64,000 nucleotides of DNA from Thelonectria olida. Its lineage: Eukaryota > Ascomycota > Sordariomycetes > Hypocreales > Nectriaceae. Positions within the stretch are counted from its first letter, which is position 1; every line of letters starts with the position of its first letter. A program made the position numbers and the translations under genes. The stretch spans positions 186,001-250,000 of the forward strand of contig JAGPYM010000035.1 in NCBI GenBank assembly GCA_020736575.1, written 5' to 3'. The notes below the pieces were generated by a model. It was not told the origin of the DNA and made no database searches. It saw only the letters and a list, made by a program, of their open reading frames with translations. Positions 53,932 through 64,000 of the stretch are shown here, piece by piece.

Positions 53932-55806
53932 ATGGCGGAAACGACCGAAGTCACGAAACAAAAGTCGCGCTCTTCCAGCCCAAAGTCGCAGAAGAGCGAA
54001 CACGACCCTCAGATTCCCGAGACTCAGGTACTAGTCGCTGAGGTAAGCAATCTTTCAGACTTATAGAACGGAGCAGATTGCTAAGTAGATGCTATGCTGT
54101 TTAGGAGAACGATGGAGATGTCAATGATGATGATTCGGCGGTTGAGGTGAGTCCCATAACTCTTTCAAGCAACCTCAATTTCATAACGGACATGGTTACT
54201 TTATACTATCACGTCATCCCTTTGGTTGTTTTATTTCTTTTTCATCTTGTTTAATCTTGGTTGGCATTTCTTGGGGCTTTGAATTTATTGAGAATTAATC
54301 CGGATTCTATCCTCGTTAGGATGATGCCGCCAGTTCCACCGCGTCGATGCGATCAAGCATCATGCAATACCGTCAAGAGAACGGCCGAACATATCACGCA
54401 TACAAACCATCCAGTAAGTTTACTCTCACCCATTCTATACTGAGTCTAGGCTTCTAACAACCTTACAGTCGACTATGTTCTCCCCAATGATGATGTAAGA
54501 TGTTTAATGCCTAGATGCTCATGGAGATGAGGCTCTGGCTAACCAATTGGCCTGCGGGTGTTAGATGGAGCAAGACCGATTAGGTAAGTTGTCATTAGTG
54601 TAATCTATCTCTCATCGCCACGATCACGGTTGCATAAGAGAGCGTCTGATTTCCTTCGTAGGAAATCACGGGAATGCAACATCAATGCTAACACTGAACG
54701 TGGTAGATCTCCAACACCACCTCTTCGCCCTCACATTTCATGGCAAGCTCTTTATTTCTCCCGCTGGAAAAGAGAAGCCAATCAACCGCTGTCTCGATAT
54801 CGGTACCGGGACTGGCGTTTGGGCCATCGATTTCGGTGAGTACACACTACGAATAGCTAGGGCGTGCTTGAACCTGGACCTTGCTAACCACTCCTTCTTG
54901 TAGCTGATGACCACCCTGAAACACAGGTAAGCACACTCGCCCACTTACATGTCACGTCCAAGATCTCTGAATAACTCTGGTGAAAGGTTATTGGAATCGA
55001 TATCAGCCCGATTCAGCCGAGTTTGTGAGTCTCCTTCCCCAAACACAATGTCTAGGTTGGTCTTTGACTCAGCTACTGATGTGCTGTAGCGTTCCGGCCA
55101 ATGTAGAATTTCAAATCGATAACCTCGAGGACGACTGGACTTTTAACTACGAATTTGACTTCATCTTTGCTCGCATGATGACAGGCTCCTTCGGCGACTG
55201 GCCCAAATTCTTCAGCCAGAGCTTCGATAAAATGAGCCCCGGCGGCTGGATTGAGTGCCAGGACATTTGCTTTCCTGTCCGGTGCGACGACGGCACTGTC
55301 AAGGAAGATTCATTCATTCAACAGTGGTCCGACCTGATGGTCAAGTCTTCGGAGGCTTTTGGTCGTTCCGGGAGAAGTGCGGCATCCTATAAGCAGCAGA
55401 TGACGAACGCTGGCTTCATCAATGTCACCGAAGTCATTTACAAATGGCCCACGAACAGATGGCCCGCCGATCTTCATTACAAGACCCTTGGTGAGTGATT
55501 TCGATTCGGAGACGACGCGAGTTGCCTCGTATACTAACTCTGGCGAAGGCTACTGGTGCAAGAGCAACATCACCGACGGCCTTTCCGGACTGAGCATGGC
55601 TCTCTTCACGCGTGCCCTGGGGTGGTCGCAGGAGGAGGTTGAAGTCTTCCTCGTCAACGTTCGCAGGGATATGAATAACAAATCTATTCACGCGTATTGG
55701 CCCATGTAAGTTTGATATCTGTTACTCTCCTGTTTGCCATGAGTTCATGACTAATTCTCATGGTTCCAGCCATGTTGTCTACGGACAGAAACCTGAAGAG
55801 GAATGA
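53932..55806 (+). CDS. LaeA-like SAM-dependent methyltransferase
   Basis: Eleven exons splice in frame to 373 aa: 53932-54042, 54105-54146, 54320-54413, 54469-54494, 54565-54583, 54662-54835, 54904-54926, 54987-55024, 55090-55490, 55549-55705 and 55770-55806. The N-terminus is Ser/Glu/Asp-rich and disordered. The class I methyltransferase core begins with the SAM motif CLDIGTGTGVWAIDFADDHPE, then VIGIDISPIQPSFVP, FQIDNLEDDW, FDFIFARMM, and the post-motif SPGGWIECQD. Relatives include LaeA/Llm proteins, which influence secondary metabolism and development, but most family members are uncharacterised. The closing segment ALGWSQEEVEVFLVNVRRDM is typical. Very short exons (19 and 23 nt) make automated prediction error-prone here. 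Confidence 0.88.
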
Positions 55807-55996
55807 TCACCTTTATCCCGCATACACCTTGAAAATATCAGGTTTGTGAAAAGAAAATTGCAAATCAAGCACTCGATAGCCCAATTACTCTTCTTCTTCC
55901 ATCCGATCGTTTCCGAGTAGTACTAAATGAGACCGACCAATACAAATCAACTTTGGATCTCACAATGTTCTGTGACAAGTAACGAGATAGATTCAT

Positions 55997-56460
55997 TCAC
56001 CACATTCCCCGCCGCATCCAGCAAATAACTCTCCAGACCGAATCCTGAACCTGGACCCATGATCCCCGGCCAGATTTCAATCTGGCGGCAATATTGTCGT
56101 GGGTCGCGTCTGTGATGTCTGGCTCGCTCTTGGCTTTGGATCCGGCACTCGTCTGCTGGGGTGACTTCTTCTCTTTCACGAGCTCTTTCTGATAATGAAG
56201 GACAACCTCGGGTTTGTCAACAAGGTAATTAATCATACGCCTTGCAGAATCAAGCTGCCGTCGTGTTGCATTACAGTTGAACCGCCAACGATCATGTCTT
56301 TCCAGTAGCCCAATTCACGATCCCTCTGTTTGGCCTGCGATAATCTGGAATCCGAATGCTACTTGTTTTTGACAATGATGCAATTCCAGAAATCTTCAGC
56401 CCCTAGCAGCCTCTTCACATAATTCAGTTCCTGCAGAGTAGGTAAGAATCCTTTCCGGGC
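55997..56460 (-). pseudogene. remnant of a coding region with TAG and frame break
   Basis: A minus-strand stretch starting near 56460 reads like protein (TLQELNYVKRLLGAEDFWN), hits TAG at 56361-56359, resumes in the same frame (SRLSQAKQRDRELGYWKDM), and then changes frame near 56290. The following frame (RRQLDSARRMINYLVDKPEVV...) runs to a stop at 55997. The TAG is one C-to-T step from CAG. There is no recognised family. An intron at the frame change is possible but no good sites were seen. Confidence 0.4.
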
Positions 56461-57970
56461 TTAGTAGAAAGGGAATAGAGTATCATACCATCAGTCGTCT
56501 TCCTCTGATCCTAGTCTGGGAGATGGCGGCTCGTTTCTAGATCTCGGTGCCTGCTAGTCGCTTTCACTCTTGATCACCTTACCTAGGTACAGTACGCGAA
56601 GCACTCGCCCTTGGTAGAGTTGCAAGAGCCTAAAGGCGCAGCCAGTAGATACCTCCGGTTAACCGCTGTGGCTTGACAAGGAGACCGAGCTGAAATTATC
56701 GTCTATCGCAGGCGTCAGGTTTCTGCGTCATTTTCCACGCGTGCATGAACTGGCAAGGCAGAGCGCTTCGACTTTCAAGCAAACAGCCAATAGCTACACA
56801 GGCGACCCGCCCACGTGTGGCCTGTTGGTGACGCGGATGAAAGATCTAATGCATCAGTGACGGAGGTTGAGTGCTTGGCGTAACCAAACATGCTCTCGAT
56901 GGAGAGGGGAAACTTGCTGTGTAGGGACATAAGTTACCTGCGACTTGGCATACACTTGGATATGAATGACAGAGATAGAGTGGTTTGCCTGGCCGTAGGG
57001 ACTTCGGCGCCTTGCCTCTTTATCCGTACCGACATAGTTGTTGGCTATCTCAGAACCTGTTCATGATAGGCGTGCATTTACACTTTGTTGGAAAAGGGTA
57101 CATGCACGGCGAAGGAAAAGAAGCACAACCGAGGCCCCCGAAAGTAGTCACCAAGGCGAGGGTTGTTCCAGACCTGGGTCAATTGGTGATTCCAGCGCAG
57201 TGATGGGCGGTGAGGCGTTTTTAAAAGCACAAAAGAACATCGTAGGGCGCATTTGCTTTGCACATTGGTCAGCGGCAACCTGTGGGCTGCATTGCTTATC
57301 AGGCCGTCAGCGAGACTCGGTCTTTATGCACGTTGGTAAGCAACGTGGGCTGTAGAGGCCACTAAGCCCTCGGCTCGGCTGGGTAAAGCATGAGACTTAA
57401 TTAACTGGGAATACCTAGGTACTTGGGTCTCGAGTAGACGATTATGTGAGGGCCAGTTGTGTTTTTATGCCTTTGTGCCAGCAACTCGTCCTTGATGGAG
57501 CGGACAGCCCATACAATAGTGTGAGAGCTGTTGCACGATATTCTAAGGTTATAAGCCTGAGTATCTATCAAGGATGTGAAAATACTTAGGTAACTAGTCT
57601 TTGGATTAGATAATTCTCGCAAGGTGTTTCCACTTTTATGTTCTACCGAAGGGGATGGTTTTGAGACCGCATCGGGCATGCACTTGAGGATGGAGATAAG
57701 TACAAGATGCCTCCCGGCCCCATATGAGTCGTATTTGGTTGTCTTGGGTGATATGAGGATTGGACGGTCTTTCTTGAACAAAATTTGGACGTCAGGCAGG
57801 TGAGTAGAAGGCAAAAAAGGGACGCAGTACTTGATGCTGAGAGACGGAGCTTGGGCTGGGGATCCCAAGTCGCAGATTAGCGAACTTACAGGTATTAAGC
57901 AAGAAGCATGGATCATTTTTATACAGTACCTAGAACTCTTAACAACGTGAACGAAGAAACCATACTACAA
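56461..57970. other. 1.5-kb stretch without supported gene
   Basis: The longest frame is 171 codons on minus (57916-57401). It begins with ATG but has no domain, biased low-complexity content and no splice support. Smaller plus frames at 56985-57355 overlap each other. I see no repeat or RNA gene. Confidence 0.35.
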
Positions 57971-58342
57971 TCAATCCCTCAATTTCCCCAAAGTCGCAAG
58001 CATCATAAAGGTGACGGCTGCCAGGAGGAAGAAAAGCACATTAAAATCATCACGAATCGATAACAACATGAAAACAACACCAACCAAGAACATCAAGAAC
58101 ATAAACACGACCCATGCTCCTCGCGGCGAGAGATGAAGACAAGATATCGCCGTGAGATATGCCTTTGTTGGCAGTCGAACCAGAGCGTTATTATGCTCCC
58201 AAAGTCTTGTCCATCTTTCACCATCTTCATCGTGCAGAGCTGCTTCAGGATCTCCCTCGGGGTTGATCAACCGGGGCCTAGTTTCGTTCAGTATTTACCC
58301 ACGCTGATGGTTTGGGTCCGAATCCAGCCCTTACCTCGACAT
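57971..58342 (-). CDS. small two-helix membrane protein, unknown
   Basis: The main frame (58270-57971) opens with TTG. A 56-nt intron (58334-58279/58278, GTAAGG...CTAG) links it to an eight-base first exon, 58342-58335, that supplies ATG TCG AG. This yields a 104-aa protein starting MSRPRLINPEGDPEAAL. The N-terminal half is acidic and hydrophilic. Two hydrophobic helices follow (WVVFMFLMFLVGVVFMLLSI and VLFFLLAAVTFMMLATL), separated by a short polar turn. No known family. The micro-exon is my reconstruction; the frame fits exactly and both splice sites are canonical. The role is unknown. Confidence 0.6.
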
Positions 58343-59458
58343 TGGGCAGTGTTGCCACCGTCCGAGGGAAAAGACGACTGCTTGATGCCAGGCAACGGCG
58401 GAAGGGACGGGAAAATAAACAAATTGATGGCTGAGATGGAGGTGGGCTTTCGGCGACGCTACTTTGCTTCTCGCAGAAGAATTTGCCAAGATTGATGCCG
58501 TCGAAGATTTCTAATCAAGACCTTGTGCGGGGATCAAAGTCTAGGCATCAGATGCGGCGAAGACCGTGAGATGGCGAGTGACCACGTGACCACCTTGCGA
58601 TCTGGTATGTTGCGCTGCGGTAGTTAGACCTAAACAGTCCGAAAGTAGATTTAAAAACGCAGTAAAATAAGCCAAAAAATAGAGTTAATTCAGCAAGCAA
58701 CTTTTTGCCTTGACTGTCGGGCCTAAATTCTTCCTTCAACAAGGCGTATGGTTGGTGTTGACAGCCAGGGCGTGTCCGGTGTGAGCGCGACTTTCACGTA
58801 TATCACTAAGACACGAGACACATTCCTGTCTGCTGCACCTTCCGTAGCTAGGTATACTTTGCTTCTTCGACATGACACGTGCCATTGGTGCTTGCGTCAG
58901 CCCCTATTTCTCCTCACTATCAGCCGCCCGAGGGGGGATTCTGCCACGAGTAACCGGTTGCTACATGTTGTGTAATATTGGGCATCAGCCGTCCCTACGT
59001 TCGATGTTCTTCGGGGCTTAAACCAGAAGACCATTGCTACAAAACACCTCAAAGGGGTCACCACCCTACAACCCAGAACAACGTTCAAATTCTAACGCGA
59101 GCCTCCTCCCCAGCTCCCTGCCCAAAGCCCTTCGATGGAACCCCACATTCCTACTTCCCCTCCCCCGTCCGACGACTTGCGGTCGACATTCCATGGTGCC
59201 GAGATTGTACCTCGTTACAGGTAGGGTGCAGATTGCCGCCAGATTGTGCAATCCACATCGTCTCACTTTGCTATAATCCGCGGCTTGTGAAAAGCAGAGT
59301 TCACGAATCACGAGCGACAGTACCATGCAAGGTCGTCGGAATCTGAACATGGGGCCAGGGTTGCGGGTTTATATATCAGCACTCATCGCCTTCCAATTGG
59401 ATTCAATACAAATCATCCCAACTTTTGTCGTCTTCAAGACGAGGGGGGCGGACCAGGG
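58343..59458. other. 1.1-kb intergenic stretch
   Basis: No supported gene; the plus frames at 58748-58975 and 58978-59346 have no protein character. Probable divergent promoter of the small membrane protein gene and the 59459 gene. Confidence 0.35.
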
Positions 59459-59995
59459 ATGAGCTACGTTTGGCGAAACGGCACCTTTGAAAACAGTCAT
59501 ACATGGTTCCAGACCAGCAATCTACGCCCATTGATCCCGAACACGCAAGAAAGCAGTGAGGAGTCATCGCTCGAAAACATCCCCCCAAACAATTGGTGGG
59601 ATACCAGGTCTGCTAGACAATCCCTGAATGAGAGAGGATGGGATGTTGTGGAGACGGAGGAAGGACGCACAACATGGAGGGTATTCAATAATATAACGGC
59701 GTGGAGCCAGTATCGCGACTACACAGTTGAGTGGAGGAGAGGCATTGAGACGGAGGTGGAGGATGAAAGCGCGATTGGGAAAGGCGAAGCGTTTCGGTAG
59801 CTTCAAGAACCAGGGTGTATCATTACACTTGGGGCGAGGGTAGAGGTACGTTTATTTCTCTTGCGTGTCATCATTATCGAGGCAATTGGCTGACCTGGAG
59901 TTTAGCAAGTCCTGTGGATTGACAAAGTTGGAAAGGCGACCATAGAGCCTCGATGGGAGGTTCCGTGTTTTTTCAACCTGACCACAAGACATTGA
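59459..59995 (+). CDS. small hypothetical protein, gene structure uncertain
   Basis: An ATG at 59459 opens a 113-codon frame with Trp-rich protein character (MSYVWRNGTFENSHTWFQ, WSQYRDYTVEWRRG). After its TAG at 59798-59800, another frame reads YHYTWGEGR up to a GTACGT donor at about 59847. A later stretch VLWIDKVGKATIEPRWEVPCFFN ends at TGA 59995. The 3' pair joins well by an intron ending near 59912. The first part must be linked by an intron or frame change; a GTGGAG donor at 59731 with an acceptor at 59813 keeps frame but is weak. Either the first frame alone or a three-exon protein of about 130 aa is the product. No family recognised. Confidence 0.4.
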
Positions 59996-61321
59996 AAGAT
60001 TTCTCGATCAAAACGGCCGAGAATCTGGTTAGAGATCTGTTATTACCGCGTGTCACGCGTATTCGGCTTCATTCCCTCAGCAATATTCCTCTGGGGCGTC
60101 TTCTCCTTTGCTTTCCTCAGCGACGTCCACTTGCCTGAGGGATCAGAGACATGATGGCCATTCCAGGGATGGATCTCCGCGTTCTATGTATCCCTTTAGA
60201 TATGAGTAGAGTCGATCACTAGAAAAAATTGACCGTCTCACCTCGTCAATGTTCTTCACTAGACCTAACAGCCTCCAAAGCTCATTACATAGATCCTATA
60301 GACTCTGCAGCTATAAGCTCGTTCTCTATCATAACACTTGGTTCATACCAGAAACGAACATAAATGTCACGTTGAAGCAATGTGAATTAGACCGAGCGTC
60401 CAGCTCTCCATTGGGCGAGTTATCACCCATCACAATCAAGTTATACCATCCCTTCCAAACCCTAGAGTAGAATGGTTGTCATGTTGCTTCCCTATCTGAC
60501 CAGGCGAGCTGGCGCTTTCCCGATAGAGATAAAGTCCCAGGTAAGTGTAAGGAGTGTTAGTGTACAGAAATTATAAAGCGTATGGAGCACTACTCGTCCC
60601 AAGAATAATCTCATCAGCCGAGTCCTCCGAAACACAAGCTTAACTCGAAAACTTAAACCCATCACCGATTCTATACAAAATGAAGAAGGCCACTTTCACT
60701 TTCGCTGTCGCAGAGGGAAAAGTGCACCAATCCGACAGAAACCGTGCTCAAGTACGTTTCGAACGGGGCCTATCGGAAATTGTGGCCACCGCCGTGAAAG
60801 TCTCCGTCATCTGGTTTCGCTCAAACAATTCAGGGGGACGGTCGTATTTCCCGGAAACCGGCTCCAAGGAGGGATTGATCCATCTATATCAAACCGCCTT
60901 AAATCTCTTGGCCCACTGAACCCTGGGCAATTTGCTTCGCGGCGTTCTGTGGATAGTCGTTGAGGTCTTGTTCTCACTAAATGTCCACCAATCATAGCCA
61001 GTCCTCGGAGCTGTAACCGGGTGACGGTGAAAGGTGGCGCGGGAGAATTGGCCCAGGCTTCGGATCCATGGACTATCACGGCATCGTGCCGGAGCCAGGG
61101 AGATAGAGATGTGGGGGCATTAGAGACACCATCAGGCTGGTTCGGCCAAATCTATTGCCAAGCGCGTATTCGTAGATGGCACCATGGTCTGGACTGAGCG
61201 AGCCTTACAAAAGCCGGCAGTCTCCTGCAGTTTGTGTTTAGAATTCTAGGCTGAAACCCACCCTTCTTTCCCCTTCCACCCTTTCTATTCTTTTTCGCAT
61301 TCCTCCCTGGGGCACTTCACA
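59996..61321. other. 1.3-kb intergenic, promoter of pectin lyase gene
   Basis: A 79-codon frame at 60680-60919 starts MKKATFTFAVAEGKV, faintly like a secreted-protein start, but lacks a hydrophobic core and has no support. The region before 61322 is C/T-rich (61255-61310), as in strongly expressed secreted-enzyme genes. Confidence 0.4.
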
Positions 61322-62522
61322 ATGAAGGCCACTTTCTTCCTTGCGTCCGCTGTTGCGGCTTTCGTCCAGACCGCTGTGGCTGTTGGCGTTACTGGTGCCG
61401 CCGAGGGCTTTGCCAAGGGCGTCACTGGTGGTGGCTCTGCCACTCCTGTCTATCCCAAGTCCACCTCTGAGCTGGTCTCGTACCTCGGTGACTCGTCTCC
61501 CCGAGTTATCATTCTTGACCGAACCTTCGACTTCACTGGTACCGAGGGTACTGCTTCTGAGACTGGCTGCGCCCCTTGGGGCACTGGCTCTGCTTGCCAG
61601 ACTGCCATCAACAAGGATAAGTGGTGTGATAACTATCAGCCCAACGCTCCCAAGGTTAGCGTTAAGTACGACAAGGCTGGCCTGAACCCCATTAAGGTCA
61701 AATCCAATAAGTCACTTATTGGTGTTGGCAGCAAGGGTATTATTAAGGCCAAGGGTCTTTACATTGCTGGAGGTGTCAGCAATGTTATCATCCAGAACGT
61801 CCACATCACCAACCTCAACCCACAGTACGTCTGGGGAGGCGATGCTATTGCCCTGGATAACACCGACCTGGTCTGGATCGACCATGTTACTACCTCCCTG
61901 ATCGGTCGCCAACACATTGTCCTCGGTAACAACCCTAGCAAGCGTGTTACTATCTCCAACAGCAAGATCGATGGCACCACCTCTTGGTCTGCTACTTGCG
62001 ACGGTCACCACTATTGGGCTCTCTACTTTACTGGTTCCAATGACGTAAGTTCATGAACATGACGAGCTGTATGCATCGGATCTATTGTACTGACTTCTCA
62101 TCTAGTTGGTTACCTTTAAGAACAACTACATCTACAAGACGTCCGGCCGTGCCCCTAAGGTCGGCGGAAACACCCTTCTCCACGCCGTTAACAACTACTG
62201 GTATGATAACTCCGGCCACGCTTTTGAGGTTGGCACCGGTGCCCAGGTCCTGGCCGAGGGCAACATCTTCCAGAACGTCAAGGCCCCCGTCGAGTCTGGA
62301 TTCACTGGCAAGCTCTTTACCAGCCCCAGCACTGCTGCCAACGCTGTCTGCTCCGCGTCTCTCGGCCATGTCTGCCAAGTCAACGGCTTCGGTACCTCTG
62401 GAACATTTTCCAGCAGCACAACCGACTTTATCACCAACTTCAAGGGCAAGAACGTTGCCTCGGCTTCCGCTTACACAAGCGTCACTTCGGTCAAGACCAG
62501 TGCTGGTTTCGGAACTATTTAA
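61322..62522 (+). CDS. secreted pectin lyase, PL1
   Basis: Exons 61322-62044 and 62106-62522 join over a 61-nt intron to 379 aa. Pectin lyases cleave methyl-esterified homogalacturonan by beta-elimination, giving 4,5-unsaturated products. A signal peptide is clear ([20 protein letters not shown]). The parallel beta-helix shows [29 protein letters not shown] with its conserved Arg, [14 protein letters not shown], and the pectin-lyase-type [29 protein letters not shown]. Conserved Cys and Trp residues near the N-terminus ([10 protein letters not shown]) match the family. The lack of the calcium-binding Asp cluster of pectate lyases supports pectin lyase over pectate lyase. It acts outside the cell on plant wall pectin. 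Codon use is strongly biased, fitting high expression. It is not close to the GH88 cluster (about 41 kb away). Confidence 0.93.
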
Positions 62523-63460
62523 TTTCTCTTTCATAACATAATGCAGACCAGGTTTTGAGCCTTTGAGCTCACTTGGAACGATCTGCTATTTCATAGATTT
62601 CATCTCACTTGAGACCATGCTGATTTCAAATATATCCAAATTCCATCTTCAACAAGCCTTGAGTCTTTGTCAATGGGCACTCTTTTCCATATAGAGCAGC
62701 AGTTTCGCGCTGCTAAAGTATATCACCAATGCATAATACATGATCCGCGCCGTAGCTGAGCGACTAATATAGACCAATTAATGCATATTATCTCAGTCTG
62801 TTTGGGTAATACGTTGGAAGGGTTTTGAATATATGCCATTGGCCAGGTATGTCTAACATACTGGTTTCCAAGTAGACGCCACCCGTCAAGTCGAAGCAGC
62901 ACAGGTGAAGCAAAAACCGTGTATGGAAGACAGTATTCAATTGCCGAGTTTACCCTAGACCTTCTTATGCAAGTCCTTGGGTTCCCCGGAGACTTGGCAT
63001 GCCTCGGACTGGCGCTTATTAACACCCTTTTCTCACTTTTTTCTTATTTGTAGAGCGGATAATTTTTTTTTACTTTCTTTCTCTGTCTCTCTTTCTACCT
63101 TGGATTCGCCCGGTTATCGTCTGCAGGATGCTTCTCACGTTCATATTTTCCAGTGGCTGAAGAGCGCTGCGACACCCAGGGCGGAAGGGACGGCTTCAAC
63201 TCGTTCTGCTATTAGCGTATAGAACCAGTTAAGAACGAGAAAATTGCCCGAGAACGAGACGCGGAAAGGTAGAAGGTGTTGAAAAGTGTGGCTCAAATTT
63301 TTGCCGAGTTGCGAATTTTGCATGAAGTTTGAGTAGCCTGTGCTGATCTTCAGGAAGTGCCGCAGCTGCAAGAACACAGTCGGCTGACACTCAGCCTGTC
63401 ACATAAATACCGCAATAGGCTCCCTCATCGCCGCATGAATACCTGCATCTCACAACAACT
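62523..63460. other. intergenic, no gene seen
   Basis: 3' flank of the pectin lyase gene and promoter of the TPR gene. Short frames only. A CATAAATACC at 63401-63410 may act as the TATA element about 60 bp before the ATG at 63461. Confidence 0.4.
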
Positions 63461-64000
63461 ATGGCCCGAGTCAAGAGGGACAAAAGCCCCAAGCCCTCAC
63501 CAAATGCTTGTGATAAGCAAACGAAACTCATAACAAAGTGTGATGGGAATACCATTTGCATAGCGGACTGTGCCGATCGGGTAAGTTTATGCAGTCCCCA
63601 ACTTGTGCGATAATTTTGGTATTCACATCATTTCAGGGGTGTCTGGTAGACGATAACGACATCAACGGGTTGAATAGCGCCCTATATACCTTTGCGTCGA
63701 TAGTAGCATACTGCGACTCCGACGAAAACCTGCAACGGGCCAAGCAGGCAGTTTTGGCAACACCAGACGATGATTTCGAGAGGGCTGGCCGGTTGTTTCG
63801 GCTTGGAATGTTCTTTCGCGAGCGGTATCGGAAATCAAGCGTACCGAATGACCTCGAAGAAGCCATCCAATTTTTCGGACTGGCAGTGCCTGCAATACCA
63901 GAAGACGATCCGCAGTTGACAGATTGCTTGATCCAGCACGCAGGTCTCCTAAATTGGAGATATTGGAATACAAGATTGAGGCCTCACCTGGACCAGGCTA
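63461..64000 (+). CDS. TPR-containing protein, 5' part only
   Basis: Exon 1 (63461-63580) and exon 2 (from 63637, running off the window) join in frame over a 56-nt intron (GTAAGT...TTTCAG). The visible 161 residues start MARVKRDKSPKPSP, basic and Pro/Ser-rich. They then show tetratricopeptide-like helix pairs (LFRLGMFFRERY, DLEEAIQFFGLAV, CLIQHAGLLNWRYW). The D-L-E-E-A-I repeat phrase and following residues are characteristic of long fungal TPR proteins that often end in a CHAT peptidase or an NB-ARC/NACHT region. Such proteins belong to the cell-death and non-self-recognition repertoire, but the C-terminus is outside the window, so only the TPR part is supported. Confidence 0.7.

Noticed and set aside
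57401..57916. 171-codon minus-strand frame starting with ATG
   Set aside because: No recognisable domain, low-complexity texture, no splice or promoter support; likely chance in an otherwise gene-free stretch.
60680..60919. 79-codon frame starting MKKATFTFAVA, like a secreted protein
   Set aside because: The hydrophobic core is broken by charged residues at once, and the rest has no protein family character.
61322..62522. Pectin lyase as the lyase feeding the GH88 enzyme
   Set aside because: It is about 41 kb away and secreted, and its products are methylated galacturonides rather than unsaturated glucuronides; cluster membership is not supported.

Overview
The window looks like nuclear DNA of a filamentous ascomycete (Pezizomycotina), most likely a Sordariomycete close to the Hypocreales; that placement rests on gene families and style, not on a search. 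Genes are monocistronic on both strands. Many carry short (about 45-90 nt) introns with GTRNGT-like donors and CTNAY-like branch points. The families are typically fungal: Zn2Cys6 regulator, HET, NACHT-type STAND, LaeA-like methyltransferase, 3CxxC zinc finger, F-box/DUF6546, MRP-type ABC transporter. I recognised no tRNA, rRNA, CRISPR array, telomere repeat or intact transposon. Intron boundaries below were placed by eye and checked for reading-frame continuity.

Layout. 0-8 kb: a multi-pass membrane protein, a broken coding region with in-frame amber codons, a D-2-hydroxyacid dehydrogenase with a probable mitochondrial leader, and a DUF1275 membrane protein. 8.7-20.6 kb: a catabolic cluster of GH88 unsaturated glucuronyl hydrolase, DUF2264 protein, Zn2Cys6 regulator, GH2 beta-glucuronidase and MFS sugar transporter, arranged around two divergent promoters. 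None of the three enzyme genes encodes a visible signal peptide, so import of a uronic-acid oligosaccharide followed by cytosolic cleavage is the natural model. 21.7-26.5 kb: a secreted phospholipase D/sphingomyelinase D-like protein facing a large NACHT STAND protein. 26.9-28.1 kb: degenerate coding remnants on both strands.

28.1-39.2 kb: a possible small biosynthetic or detoxification locus with an ABCC exporter, an ATP-grasp-like ligase and a TauD-type dioxygenase; the last two share a divergent promoter. A PaaK-like adenylate-forming enzyme follows, broken by an apparent internal deletion. 39.7-43.1 kb: a remnant, a HET gene split by a single TGA, and a 3CxxC zinc-finger gene. 44.8-52 kb: a secreted protein with a degenerate metallopeptidase-like motif, an NTM1 N-terminal methyltransferase, an F-box/DUF6546 gene and a long HET gene. 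53.9-64 kb: a LaeA-like methyltransferase, another remnant, a tiny two-helix membrane protein, a small hypothetical gene, a secreted pectin lyase, and the start of a TPR protein cut by the window end.

Two threads stand out. One is metabolic: the glucuronide cluster, and the ATP-grasp/TauD/ABCC locus, which I cannot match to a known pathway. The other is genome dynamics: non-self-recognition genes (NACHT, two HET, possibly the TPR gene) sit among broken genes whose stop codons are mostly explainable by single C-to-T changes, as expected from RIP or deamination.
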